From Papio anubis (taxonomy: Eukaryota > Chordata > Mammalia > Primates > Cercopithecidae): a DNA stretch of 64,000 nucleotides. Position 1 is the first letter of the stretch; the number at the start of each line of letters is the position of its first letter. The notes beneath the pieces were generated by a model, which did not search any database, had not been told where the DNA came from, and saw nothing but the letters and a program-made list of their open reading frames with translations. Below, in pieces: positions 37,031 through 48,805 of this stretch. The stretch lies in assembly GCF_008728515.1 (NCBI RefSeq), contig NC_044988.1, positions 34,265,159 to 34,329,158 on the forward strand, read 5' to 3'. Position numbers and translations under genes: made by a program.

Positions 37031-38296
37031 AAACAACTGCATGGCCACAGCCAAAGACCCTGTTTCAGTATCTTAAGAGTATTTCCATTGCTTTTGTTGC
37101 CTACATATCCGTCAAGAATTGACAAAGGAAAACCTTCATACATTCACCAATTATACAGTTGTACAAACAGACAAATTATCAGAGAGGAGTCAAAGGGAAT
37201 CTTTTTAAAGCTGCTCTTCCCATCATTTCTAAATGTTTGATGGGTCAAAAGGTTTTCCAAGTATCTTTGCAAGGTATAAGGCAAAGAGAGGAACAGAGAG
37301 ATACATATAAAAGGGATCGATTTTCCTTTTGAATCTATATTTATGTCTAGTTCAAGTCCTGGTTTCTGCTTTACACTGCTCAGTAGTGGTGCCATAGGGA
37401 GTTGAAGACCTCAGAGTGGGAGACATGTAGTAGTCTAGGGAACAGACACCAGCTTTTGGCAAAGTTCTCCCACACTCAGGAGGAGAGACAAGCAGTGAGT
37501 GAGGAGACCATGCAGACTAACACTGAATGTGTTGAGGCAGAAGCCATTGAACACAGAGACTCCATTGAGGTTCAATGGGGAAGTCATAAAAAATAACGTA
37601 TGCAGGTAAATTTTCAACCCAGTGACACCTTGATTTCTGTTCATTTGTTTAAAATGAAGAAGTCAGATATCTTTTGCACACCAGAGACTGTGCTTATAAA
37701 TTCATACCTTTACATATAGAAACAATCTCTTTGAGCTACCTTTTCTTTGGCATTTAAAAATAATACCTGTATTTCTTAGAAGCATGAAAGAACCCTAGTT
37801 TGAAAAACAATTAAGTTCATTTACAAAAATTGAAATGAACTAGATTTTATGTCAAATTTCATTGTTTGCAAAGAATATGTCAATAAGACAAAGCCTGCAC
37901 GCTTTGACTCAAGTAGAAAGTTGCAAGGTTGTAGGATTATGTTTGAAAAAGCTCTATGAACCAATTTTGTTGAGTTTTATGTACCTGGATTTAGGCAGTG
38001 TAAAAGTTATTATGTTGGTTAATGTGATAAAGGCTTTATTTATAATCATTTTAAGGTCAATAAGGTTAAAAATAATTGATTTCATTATGCAATTAATAAA
38101 TAAGACAGACTGCATTTTTTAGAGAAAAGACTTATCTGTTGACACAAATTACAGCCCTGGGAAGACTCTTTCTTACAGAAAAATATAAATGCAAACACTA
38201 GGAACAATGGTTCACGTTTCTAATAATCAGTGATGATTAATCTGGATATCAGTGAAGGGATAATTGAGATTACAAATGAAGATTACATATCAATAA
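37031..38296. other. 3' flank of block C gene; no other gene
   Basis: No recognisable repeat. Just past the block C stop codon (minus strand) the sequence aligns with the INSL4-like 3' flank (shared 'ctgattattagaa' context; compare 22946-22962), so this is ancestral 3' UTR/flank. The short frames at 36953-37240, 37402-37596 and 37862-38122 have no supporting homology. Confidence 0.55.
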
Positions 38297-39260
38297 TTAC
38301 TCTGGTAATTTACAAAATTTCTTTCGAAGTTTATGCACACATTTTTTTTTACAACACTTTATACTAAATGAAGTAATAAGAGTGTTTAGGTCCCCTGAAT
38401 CCTGTTGTTTCCTCAACGATGACTGCCCATCAGAAAGTGTTGCCTTCATCCCCTGTGGCAAATCGGGAATGAATCCCACCAAAATATTTAAGGCTTCTGC
38501 ATCTGTGTGGAAAGAGGACTGCAGGAATTCTGTCAAGAAAGTGGAGGAGGTCTAAGTGTGAAAAAAATATTCATGTAATGAGAGTCAAGAAAATTATAAT
38601 AGTTTTCATAGTGACAAAGGAGACCACTGCCTCAATATGATGTAACATCAAGACAGTGCTGCAGTGCACCCCACCTCCTGTGGGTCTCTGGGGAGCATCA
38701 CCTCCTCTGAGGCTTCACTCTAGATCCACCATTTCGCCCTGGCTGCCATGTAGGAAGGGCACCAAGAGCCTCTAAGTGAGGCCCCTAGCCATTCCCCAAG
38801 CTTTCCCTCCCTTGGTGAGATTCCTGGTGAGACCCTTACAATGGAAATACAAGAAGAGTCCAATCTTTCATCACCACAGTAGAGTGGGACCTGAGTGTTG
38901 GCAGCCAATGAGATCTCCAGCAGAATGTGTAGACTGAGGTTGCAATTGGGGGTGGGGAGTGAAGGTAGGGAGTGGAGGGGTGGAAGAAAGGGTGGGACAG
39001 TGGGGTGAGACAAAGGGCAGGGGTGGGGGTAGAGGGCCAGGACTCTCACCTGATGGTGGGCCATTTGCAATTGCAAGCTCCTCCTGGACATTAGAGTTTC
39101 TTCTCCCTAATTTCTCACAGAACTTCTGAATGGCATCAACAAGTGGGTATTTACATACCCACTTAGGCAGCAAATGCTTCGAGCCCGCTATGGTCTCGCT
39201 AGGAAACTGGCTCAGCAGCAGCCCTACTCCTAGCAGGTGGGACAAGAACAAGAGCTGCAT
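38297..39260 (-). CDS. relaxin/insulin-family peptide precursor, intact two-exon gene
   Basis: Exon 1 runs 39260-39050 and exon 2 38529-38297 on the minus strand, with a 520-bp intron (donor ATCAG|GTGAGAGT, acceptor TTTCTTGACAG). Splicing joins a phase-1 codon to give Glu, the same place and residue as in relaxins. The product is 147 residues. Residues 1-25 form a signal peptide (MQLLFLSHLLGVGLLLSQFP...). The B chain has C36 and C48 with 11 residues between, followed by a GRR basic pair. The C-peptide is short, as in INSL4 (GFIPDLPQGM... LSDGQSSLRK). The A chain carries C129, C130, C134 and C143 in the CC-x3-C-x8-C pattern (KCCKKKCVHKLRKKFC) plus a four-residue tail. No stop or frameshift is seen. 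Oddities: no RxxR/RKKR site directly before the A chain, and no RxxxRxxI receptor motif in the B chain. I do not recognise it as RLN, INSL4 or INSL6. Expected to be secreted if expressed. Confidence 0.85.
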
Positions 39261-39475
39261 CCTAGGTCTGGTCTGGGCTTTTCAGCCTTTCTCTGGGGAC
39301 TGGGATGCTGTGGCCTACAGAGACCTAGAGCTCTGTGCCTGTCCTTGGCTTCAGGCTGTTTTCCCTACCTGGCTCAACCAGGCTTTTAAGTCCTTTGGGC
39401 TATCACTCAGCTCTTGAGTTAGTGGTCCCAGCTCCACCTCTTTCCCGACCCACCTCCCTGGAATTTTGCTTCTCA
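39261..39475 (-). promoter_or_regulatory. promoter and 5' UTR of block C gene
   Basis: The minus strand shows 'ggtgggtcgggaaagaggtg', 'agagctgagtgatagccc' and a TATA-like 'gacttaaaagcctgg' (about 39383-39397), then a 5' UTR sharing 'agagaaaggctgaaa' and '..c.aggATG' with the INSL4-like gene. Placement and spacing match the other two paralogous promoters. Confidence 0.6.
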
Positions 39476-40074
39476 GTTCATATTCACTTTGCCGGCCTCC
39501 CTTCTCACATTCATGTCTGTTCATGCTCACATTGTTCTACTCTTTGCTCCTTTTAAAGTTGGATGTCTACTCAAATATTTGCGCTGTTTTTCATGTTTGT
39601 TTTATAACTCAAAAGCGTGACACTGTCATTATAGAAAATAGAGGTAAGCAAAACAAAGGTAAATATGACTTGTAAGCTCACTGTCAGAGTTGATCTCAGT
39701 TTGGTCTTGCTGTATGAACTTTTATTTTTCATCCAGTTATCCTCACATTTATGTTTATTTCTCCTACAGAGCATTAAAATATTATGATTAGATTTCATAC
39801 TCCCTGGTATATCCATCCATAGTAGTCTGATGAGTGGAGGGGTATATTTTTCACTGATGAAAGAAAGCAGACTATGTTTAACTAAGTCGTGTGAGAAGCA
39901 TTAAAATGTGCAATAACATTTCAGGTTTCTGTAATAATGTTTAAAATTTATAATGCACATTCCCACTCCCTATGGCAGAAAACTGGAATCTTAAGTTTAG
40001 AGGGAATACAAAGGTCAGTAATTACATCTGCCCTCCAAAGATCCTGACAAGGATGAAAAAAATACTTGGGGGAG
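39476..40074 (-). repeat. paralogous relaxin 5' flank, block C
   Basis: Similar to blocks A and B and, inverted, to the INSL4-side flank. At about 40070 the homology to block A ends in the middle of the 'gacaaggatga...aaatac' text, and the sequence switches to a copy of the block C exon 2/intron boundary region. This looks like a duplication breakpoint. Confidence 0.8.
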
Positions 40075-40164
40075 GAGTGTGAAAAAAAAAAATCATGTCA
40101 AGGAGAGTCAAGAAAATTATAATGGTTTTCATAGTGATAAAGGAGAGCGTTGCCTCAATATGAT
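40075..40164 (-). repeat. copy of relaxin-like intron end (block D, part 1)
   Basis: Ninety bases match 38548-38641, the part of the block C intron next to the exon 2 acceptor (shared 'gagagtcaagaaaattataa', 'ctcaatatga'). The copy continues at 52392 after a 12.2-kb retroviral block, with TGAT at both edges. Confidence 0.8.
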
Positions 40165-40841
40165 TGCAACCACCCAAGGGGTTCTTCCTACCCACTGCAT
40201 AAAGACCACAGCATTTTAGTAGAGAATGAGTTTAATAGACACAGGGCTGGCCATGCCACATGGGAGACAGAATTATCTCATTCAAAGCTCATAGGTTAGA
40301 GGTTTTTCAAGGGCAGTTTGGAGGAGAGGGTGGGGGTCCCCAGGTAACAGGTGCTTGCTATCGATTGATTAGGGTAGAGATGAAATTATAAGGGGTTGAA
40401 ACTGTCCTGTTGTTGGTCAAATCACTTCTGGATGGGGCCACAGGAGCAGGGGTTGTTGGTCCAGGTGGAGCCATGGATGTCAGACATGCAAAAATCTTGG
40501 AAAGATATCTCAACGGGTCAATCTACAACAGCAGTGTTATTTGTAGGAGTAATTGGGGAAGTTGCATATCTTATAACTTCCAGAATAATGTCTGCACTTT
40601 ACCAGGACTCAGACTCATCTTCCCACCTCAGCTAGATGGCCTCCTATTAGCTTTACAAAAGTGGTTGAGTTTTGAGCAAGGCCTATTATCGTTTAAACTG
40701 TAGTCTAAATGTCTTCCAAAGTTAGCTTGGGTCAATAGCCCAGAAATAACAAATGGAAAGGTAAGATGGGAGTTGGGTTGGGTTAGCTTGGCTTACTGTT
40801 ATGATTTTCTCACTGATATAACTTTTGCAAAGGCAATTTCA
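40165..40841 (-). mobile_element. ERV LTR, antisense (copy 1)
   Basis: 677-bp LTR-like repeat related to 44513-45214: both begin with '..accacccaaggggttc' and share 'ccaaagttagcttgg' and a terminal '..gca..gg.a.tttca'. The minus strand reads TGAAATTGCC...GGTTGCA. The left flank is TGAT; the right flank does not repeat it, so this may be one LTR of a lost provirus. Family not named. Confidence 0.6.
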
Positions 40842-40901
40842 CTAAGTTAGATTAAAACTTAAGTTTGAAATTGTATATCCCAAACTCTTGTTCTATGGTA
40901 C

Positions 40902-41438
40902 TGTGAAAGGAAAATAAATCTTGAGACCCCAAAATCACTAAACCAAAGGGAAAAGTCAAGCTTGGAACTACTTAGGGCAAACCTGCCTCCCATGCTATTC
41001 CTAAAAAAGATAGCTGCTAAGATAGAAAGCTACATACCTCCCTCATAAGGCAATTCCTCTTGGACAAAAAACAGTCAGAACTCAAAGTCATTCCTCTGCT
41101 CAGTGAGATAAATGCATATCGGATTGCCTCCTTTGGAAAGGCTAATCAGAAACTGAAAAGAATGCAACCATTTATCTTTTACCTACCTATGACCCGGAAG
41201 CCCCCCCACCCCAAAACTTTGAGTTATCCTGGCCTTTCTGGACGGAACCAATGTACATCTTACATATATTGATTGATGTCTCATGACTTCCTAAAATGTA
41301 TAAAATCAAGCTGTGCCCCGATCACCTAGGGCATATGTCATCTGGACCACAGGTTGTGTCATGGGTGAATGTTCTTAACTTTGGCAAAATAAGCTTCCTA
41401 AATTGATTGAGACTTGTCTCAGATATTTGGGGTTCACA
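40902..41438 (+). mobile_element. MER4-like provirus, 5' LTR
   Basis: Starts TGTGAAAGGA and ends GGTTCACA. TATAAA lies at 41299-41304, and the AATAAA-type signal here is mutated (gcaaaataagcttcc). It matches the 3' LTR at 48806-49256 except for an extra 83 bp at 41001-41083. The flanks GTAC (40898-40901) and GTAG (49257-49260) agree with a 4-bp duplication carrying one change. Confidence 0.85.
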
Positions 41439-44400
41439 TTTGGTAACTGCAAAGGGATTCTGAGTTGAGGTGCCTCTGACCTTTGACAAATCTCCTATTG
41501 GTTCTTGGTACTAGCTTGAATTATCTTTGTGACTCAAACCAATAGGACAATTTGCTGAGGCCTGGAAGAGGCCCTCCAGAGAATCCCTGATCTCCCAAAA
41601 TTTAGTTGAGATGTAAAGTTTTTGCTGTACAACTCCTTTTTTGAGTTTTATTTGCTTCCAACATGGAAGGCAAGTTTTCCTGCTTCCATGATGATGGAAG
41701 GCAGGTAACTCCTTTCTGGGGTTTGAGCTCATTTCCAACAGGGAAGGCAAGTTGAGTTTTTTTTTCCTGCTTCCATTACTGGTGGCAGATATCTGAGTTA
41801 CCAGTGGTGAGTTTGTATTGGTCTGCAGCAACTTCAGTTCCCACCTCCTCAGTAGAAAGAATTTGACTGAGGGGCATAAGGTAAAAGAAGACACCAAGGT
41901 GACTTTCTGAGCAGAAGTGGAGTTTTTTGGGGTTTGTTTGTTTGTTTGTTTGTTTGTTCTTAGGTTTTGAACAGGAAATAAAGGAAAGTTCACTTGCAAG
42001 AGATCCAAGAGGACACTTGGAGAACAAGTGCTAGTTCAACTGCGGTGATTAACCGTGATCCTAGGACTTTATAGGCTGGCCCCTTTCCCATGAGTCTTCC
42101 CTTAGGGTGGGCTGCCTGCATGCACAGTGCCCTCCTTACTCTTGAGAATTAAACACATGCAGTGTGTTTAGGAAGTTGTACTCATGCCCGTCTGAGGCTT
42201 TCTTCCCTTTTCTGGTGAAGTGTCCCAAGAAGGTCATACTTTGCCATTTTGTCTCCTTTGGAATGTGCATTCAATTAACACTTTAATGTGAATAGCTGTG
42301 AATAATCAGGAGGTTGTCTCTCTATGGTGCCCTGCTGCCAGTTGCCAAATTATCATTTTTAGAAAGGCAGTGTGATAATTGTCAAACTATCACTTGATAT
42401 TCCTAGTTGGTGGGAGAGAATAGCCCTCTACTGCCCCGCTCATGCCTATAACTACCTGTAATACCTCTAGGATGGCAGAGAACAGTCTTCGGACTGAGAC
42501 CCATCCCTAGGTAAGTAGCTGAATTGGGGTTTTGTCTTGGGTAAAGTTAAGATTAACAACTAGCTGGTCTTAATTTCTCCTTAACATCAGAGCACTCAGT
42601 GATCATGTTGTTTGGTTTTTTGTTGTTGTTTATTCCAGTCTTTCTCCCATCAAATTTGACCAACTCAAGCTAACTTGGTCAAATCCAAATGAGAATTCCA
42701 AATTATGGATAAAAAGTCCTCTTTGAATTGACTAAAATTCTTTGTAGCTGCAAAAGAAGGGGGAAAAAAAACACCAAAAAAAAAAAAAAAAAAAAAAAAA
42801 AGCCACCATGTACTTGGTTTATGTGTTTGTTTCCTATCTTATAAAACAATTGTTCTTTCACTTACTTTTCTTCCACACTATACTTCTTTCCCCCTTTGCC
42901 ATCTTCAGTACCAAGAAAAATCTAGAGAAGACTTCTAATGACTTGAACCGCTTAAAGAATTCAGAACAAAGGTACCATTCACCCCTTTTGGGTTGCTCTG
43001 TTTTCTTTATGGAATTTCAAGAGTTTTGGGCAGTTTCTTCTTAGATTTAAAGCTCTGCTTTCCCATATTGCATTATCTGACCCCTTTGGCTTTGCAGGTA
43101 CCAGAGATTACCTTGTACTGTGAGAGGATATCACCTTGGCGTGTGTAATGGTGGATGAGAGCTACAAAGTTAGGGGTGGCTGAGGACAGTTTACAGGAAG
43201 TGGTCTTGGCTGTTGTTGCTTTTTCCCCTCTCCTAGGAAGCTGTTGTTTAAGGATCCTACTTCAAGTTTGGAGATATATTGTAAAGGATCCTCTCCATTG
43301 GTTTTTCTCCCAAAATTAATCTTGATTTGGCTTGTCTGTGTGCATTTGTGTGAGGAACTGAGCTGTTCTTTTCATAGATAAATGAGAGACTGAGTTTACT
43401 CAGCTCTGAAGAGAAAGGGCATTTTGCTCCTCCCAGCCTAAAGGTGCCCTTGGGTGACCATGGGCCTCATGGGAATGTCTCGGGCCTTGATTCCCCATGA
43501 CATTCAGCAGCCCTAAAGGGAACACAAAACAAAATTAGTTTTAAAAAGACTCATCCAGGAAGCACATATAGGAGCTGGTCGCTCCACACTTTGAGCCCTC
43601 TTGGCGGGGCTTATGCCTCTGGGGAGAGAAACTGAGACACATAAGAGGGTGGCAATGACTCAGTGGGGACACACTGTGGTGTCTCACCCACAAGCAGCAC
43701 ACTTCAAACCACTCCACAAAAACCCTAGGCCACAGCTCAGGTCCTTCTTTTAAGAAAAAAAAAGTGAGAAACAAATAGTCTAAGAATTAAGAGAATGACT
43801 TTCTTTCAGGCACTCCATTGGTTTTATGGTACCTCTACTTGCTAGGGTTTGTGTAAAATGGAAATATTATGGTCTTTGTGCACATTTACATCAAGGAAAA
43901 AGAGCCCTAAGGTTGACCTGCAAACTATAGAGTTCTCTTTTTCTCTATTTTCTTTTCTGCCTGCTTTAAAGCTGCTGTTATTTTTCTATTAAGATAAAAT
44001 CCACTGTTTAGTCTTTGGTTGCATGAGTGTGTGTGTGTGTGTGTGTATGTGTACTACATGTATTTTCTTGTGTTCTGGCCACAAGGTACCAAATTGGCTT
44101 AAAGAGGATTTATAAATTAAATAACATCCCAAATGCTTTTCAAGTTCATGTGACTTAAGTAAAATCTTTAATAAGCTAGCCTTAAAATTATTGGTAAGTA
44201 ACATTATAAATGTCCTAAGAATTGCCAGCACACATTTTTGTTTGCATTTATTGATCAAGGAATTTCATACTTATTTCATTCAAATGCTATTACAAATTTT
44301 TAGCATAAGGGTTACAAAACTATAAACCCATTCCAAAACAGAATAATTTATGCTTGTGTAATTTTTGATAAATAAGACATTAATATTGGTTTAATGAAAT

Positions 44401-44512
44401 GGCTAAATCTTGAATTTTTTAGTAAAGTAACCATATATTTAATCTTAAGATTCCTACTTAGGTACACATCTGAAATTCATAGGCTACATAAGATGGTTGA
44501 CAGGAAAATAAC

Positions 44513-45214
44513 TAACCACCCAAGGGGTTCACCTCACCTGCTGCCTAGACAGAGCTGATTTATCAAGATGGGAAACTGCCATAGAGAAAGAGTAATTCAC
44601 ACAGAGCTGGCTATGTGGGAGACTAGAGTTTTATTATTACTCTAATCAGTCTCTTTGAGAATTCAGGGATCAGAGTTTTTAAGGACAATTTGGTGGGTAG
44701 GAGTCAGTGAGCTGGGAGTTCAGATTGGTTGGGTTGGAGATGAAATCATAGGGAGTCTAAGCTGTCCTCTTATGCCAAGTCATTTCCTGGATGGAGGCCA
44801 CAAAACCAGATAAGCCAGTTTATCAATCTGGGTGGTCACTTCTGATCCATCAAGTGTAGGGTCTGTAAAATATCTCAAATGCTGATCTTATATTTTACAT
44901 ATGTTATATGTTATCCCCAGGAGCAATTTGGGAAGATTTAGAATCTTGCAGCCTCCAGCTGCATGACACCTAAACCATAATTTATAATCTTGTGGCTGTA
45001 GGCAGTCTAGTTCCTAGGCAGGAAGGGGGTTTGTTTTGGGAAAGCACTGTTATTCTCCTTGTTTCAAAGCCAAACTATAAACTAAGTTATTCCCAAAGTT
45101 AGCTTGGCCTATGCCCAGGAATGAACAAGGAAAACTTGGAGGTTAGAAGCAAAATGGAGTCAGTTAGATGAGATATTTTTCAGTCTCAATTACAATTTAG
45201 CAATGGTAGTTTCA
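44513..45214 (-). mobile_element. solo ERV LTR inside provirus (copy 2)
   Basis: 702-bp LTR related to 40165-40841, antisense. It is flanked by perfect 4-bp repeats TAAC (44509-44512 and 45215-45218), as expected for a class I LTR that inserted in the MER4-like provirus and then lost its internal part. Confidence 0.7.
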
Positions 45215-48200
45215 TAACTTCAAATGATGACTAGCACAGTTTCATAAATAATCTAGGTAAACTAATAAAATAAAATAATTAGGTAAATGTAATGGGATAA
45301 ATACAAACTTGTCATAATTTAGAATCTAAAGTTATATTAAATTTAATAATGAATATTTCATTAATTGGGTGTTTTCTAGTTAAAAAAAAATTGTAGGGAA
45401 ACATTTTTTTCTTAAAAAATGTATCCCCTTTCTAAAGTGAATAATTTTTGTCTAATTTAAAGCTTATTTAAAGTTTACATATAAAATAAAGTAAAAGGAA
45501 CAAGGAAATTTTTTTAAAAATTATATGAGAAGGAATCTTGTATGGTAAATTTTGTCCTGGAATACAATGACTAGTTGTTTAAAAAGGAGGGATGTTCGGG
45601 ACAAGCTAGAAAGTCCAAGAATGTCATGAATGGTCTGTGTAAGTCATAATAAGAGGATTTATGACAAAAAAATATTTTATATGACCAAGTTGTCTATAAC
45701 TAAAGGGAAATTACAATGGTCTTTCTAGAGATTGAGTTCTGGTTTTAAAAAAACAACAACACTTATACACTAAAGAATTAGTTCGAACTATGAAATTGTC
45801 TTAAGGTGTTGATTTACCCTTAATAATTACAAGACATTATACTTTTGTTTTTACACAAAGTTCTACTTTTATTGCATCTCATTGTTTTCAGCTTTCTCTC
45901 TTCTTTTAAAAGGCCTGAAATAATAACTCTATCCTTCAACTAGTTTTCAGCTCCTGTAAGTTTATTCTTTCCCCTTCAGATTCTAACTGTTGTGCCCTGA
46001 TGCCAAAAAGAAAAAAAGTTTTATCTTTATCTAAAGGAAATGTTTCCTTCCAACATGATATTCCCCACAGAGAACAGGAGTCACAATGCAGAAAATCTTT
46101 TCTTTTGCCTTTGTGTAACTAGCCTAATAAACAGATCTTACTCTTTATTGAAATAATTTCTATATAATTATTATTAAGTTCGGTTTGCTTAGAAAAAAAT
46201 AAGATTTAAAAAGAATTTAATTTAGGTCATTACATCATGTAACTTTCTGCATGCGCTTTTAGAGTCCTTGTGCCATTAAGTTACAGCGCTTTGACTCCTA
46301 GGTCTAAAAAGGACACTAAGTTGTGATAAATCTTAAAAACTGACAGCAGTTAAATCCTCATCTGCAGACACAGTAGAAGACATCAATCAAAATAAACTGC
46401 ATTTGTGAGGCACAGGACAATAAATTAAAACTATTCAACTCCTCAAGGCCCAGGGACCACTGTAGAAGATGTACATGCATGAGATTGTAAGGGCCAATTT
46501 TGAGAGATAAAATAAGTTCAGTTTCTCTATAAATAAACCACTAATGTCAAAGACACACAAGCAAGACCAGCATATGAGCCCCTGTGTCAGATTAACAAGG
46601 TTTTATTGGATCAGTAACCCACTCCTTAATAAAGATTATAAAGGTTATAAAAAGGCTATGAAAATTATATCTTATGCTCAAGATGATTAAAATTTTATAG
46701 ATTGTTTATAAAATTTTGAAAAACAAACTTAATTGGCCTCATGCTGCTTTTATTAGGACTTATTGATTGGGAAATTAAGTCTCCTCTCTCAAAGAATAGA
46801 GGTTTTCACCTTTTCAAAAAAATCTTTGAGTTATCACTTTGGTTAAATGGATGACTTATTTTTAGATTTTAGAATCAAAAATCAATTTTTGAATCAATAT
46901 ACCTGTGATTCTATTTCGTGATGTCAAGCATTTTAAACTTTTTTGTATTTGACAAACTTCCCAAAGTCAAACTCTAATGGGTTCTCATTAATTTTTTGAT
47001 ATGAGTTCCCTGAAGTCCAAAAGAGACATATTCAGCTTATTTGGCATAAAAATTATACAGGAAGCATGGCCAAGTATGAAATGGTGCTCGGCTTTCTTTG
47101 GGCTGTGCTTGTATAAATGTTATTGGTGTATGTTCCAAAATTATGGGAAACTCCTATAATTCTGATATGACTTAGTGTATGTTACTAATAATTATAATTG
47201 TTATGTAAAATTGTTGTATGCTACAGAAGTAATCAAAATTCCTAGTCAATTGTGGCTTTAACAATGGCTGTCCTTGTGCCATTCACAGACAATTATTGTC
47301 ATGTTTTGATCCTCTTTGAAAGGTGGTTTATAATCAACTGCAGGACTTTGATAGTTGCTCTTGAATGTAGGTTTCTAATAACTTTGAAAATTGTGACACT
47401 AGAATAGAGGAAAAACTTTCAGGACTCTAATGGAGAGCTGAAATGTTCATGAATATCAAACAAAACAGAGTTAACTGCATGTACCAAACTAATAGAAGAC
47501 TGAAGTGATCTTTTTTACTTTTTTACTTAAAATTTTGCTGATCCTTTGTTTTGTTTTTCAGAGTTAAAATACTTTTGAGCTATTGGCAGCTTATAACAAT
47601 TGAGTAAATTATACTCCAGTGAACAAAATTTGGAGCGTATTTCTTTCTCTCTACCTGGTTTCTCCATAATATAGAAACTATCTGTGAGTATTCTTAACTT
47701 ATGACAATATAGTTATTTGCATAAGTGCAATAAGGATGTTTTCTTTTGCAGCAGGGAATTAGTGGAGAAACTGATTATTTTACTAAGGCTCTGACTGGAA
47801 TGGTGTGCTTTCCATTAAGGAATCAAACTTGACTTATAGAATCAACAAAAACCCCTTGGGAAAACTAGCCTCATACTTTGTCTACACCGTCTCTGTACAG
47901 GGTTGCTGACCTGTGGTAAGTAGAGAATGTCATTTTATGACAGGACTCGTAGCCCTAAGTTATCTGGGGACCTCAAGAGGACAGGAATTTACCCAACTCA
48001 TAGGTATTTGATGGTACAAAGCCATGGCTGGCCTTGGATTTTAAAAAGTCTTACCTGAGATTTCTTCTATGGAACAAAGTTTCATCAAAGCCAATTTTAA
48101 AACCATGCAAAACATAATTATTCTTGCTACACTTTATATAAACAGTCAGGCCAAATATAATAAAGCAAATTGGTCCTACCATGATTTGTCTTTAGTAAAA

Positions 48201-48782
48201 ATGGGAAACTGGAGAGAGAAAAGTTAAGTCTTAAAAACCATTGTACATCTGTTTTTAGATTCTAGCTTTGCAGTTTTTATTACTTTCTACAGTTTGAACT
48301 AAATTCTAATTTTTCCCTTCTATGAGTCTCCAAAATAATATTTTCAATTTTTTTCTTCCTTCTTTTCCTTTTTTTCCCTCCATTTTCCTAATTTGAAATC
48401 ACTGAAAACTAAGCTGTGATTTCTTAAAGCCCTGCAAACTGAATCTAGACAACTTAAACTTCAGAAGAAAATAACAGCAACCTACTTACATATATAAGGA
48501 CTTTCACACCTGCCTACTGATGTAGGGACTTCAGAGCAATATGGCCTATATAGATATAGATTTTCTAGGGTTGTTCATTTTGTGTTGTTGCTTTTCTCCC
48601 TTCCTTCCTCCCCCTATTTTCTCTTCATAAGGTGTGAAACTTCCCAACCTGCTTAAAATGAGCTGTCTTAAAAACATGGGACCTACCCATCTAGGAATAA
48701 ACCATCCTAACCATAAGCAATCAAGTGAAACCTGGGACCACAGATGCATTTTCTTCTAAAATGCTTTCTCCAACAGATGTTT

Positions 48783-48805
48783 AAAAGAAAGGAGGGGGGG
48801 AGAAA
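48783..48805 (+). other. polypurine tract of MER4-like provirus
   Basis: A pure A/G run of 23 bases containing GGAGGGGGGGAGAAA that directly abuts the 3' LTR. It is the plus-strand priming site of the former retrovirus. Confidence 0.85.

Larger units (their letters stand above)
41439..48805 (+). mobile_element. MER4-like provirus, internal region
   Basis: 7.4 kb between paired LTRs. The leader (41441-41760) is shared with the processed copy at 14089-14420. The longest plus-strand frames are under 90 codons, and I see no gag, pol or env domain, so it is a non-coding or fully decayed internal region. Simple repeats include (GTTT)n 41934-41960, an A-run 42777-42801 and (GT)n 44024-44050. A solo LTR is inserted at 44513-45214. 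Confidence 0.75.

Noticed and set aside
38720..39049. Extension of exon 1 frame and a 123-codon overlapping frame on the minus strand
   Set aside because: Read-through into the intron; proline-rich translation of a C/T-rich intronic stretch. The splice donor at 39049 explains the family structure better.
41511..42027. 165- and 83-codon minus-strand frames
   Set aside because: Overlapping chance frames in the leader of the MER4-like provirus, antisense to it, with low-complexity NKQTNKQT from the (GTTT) repeat.
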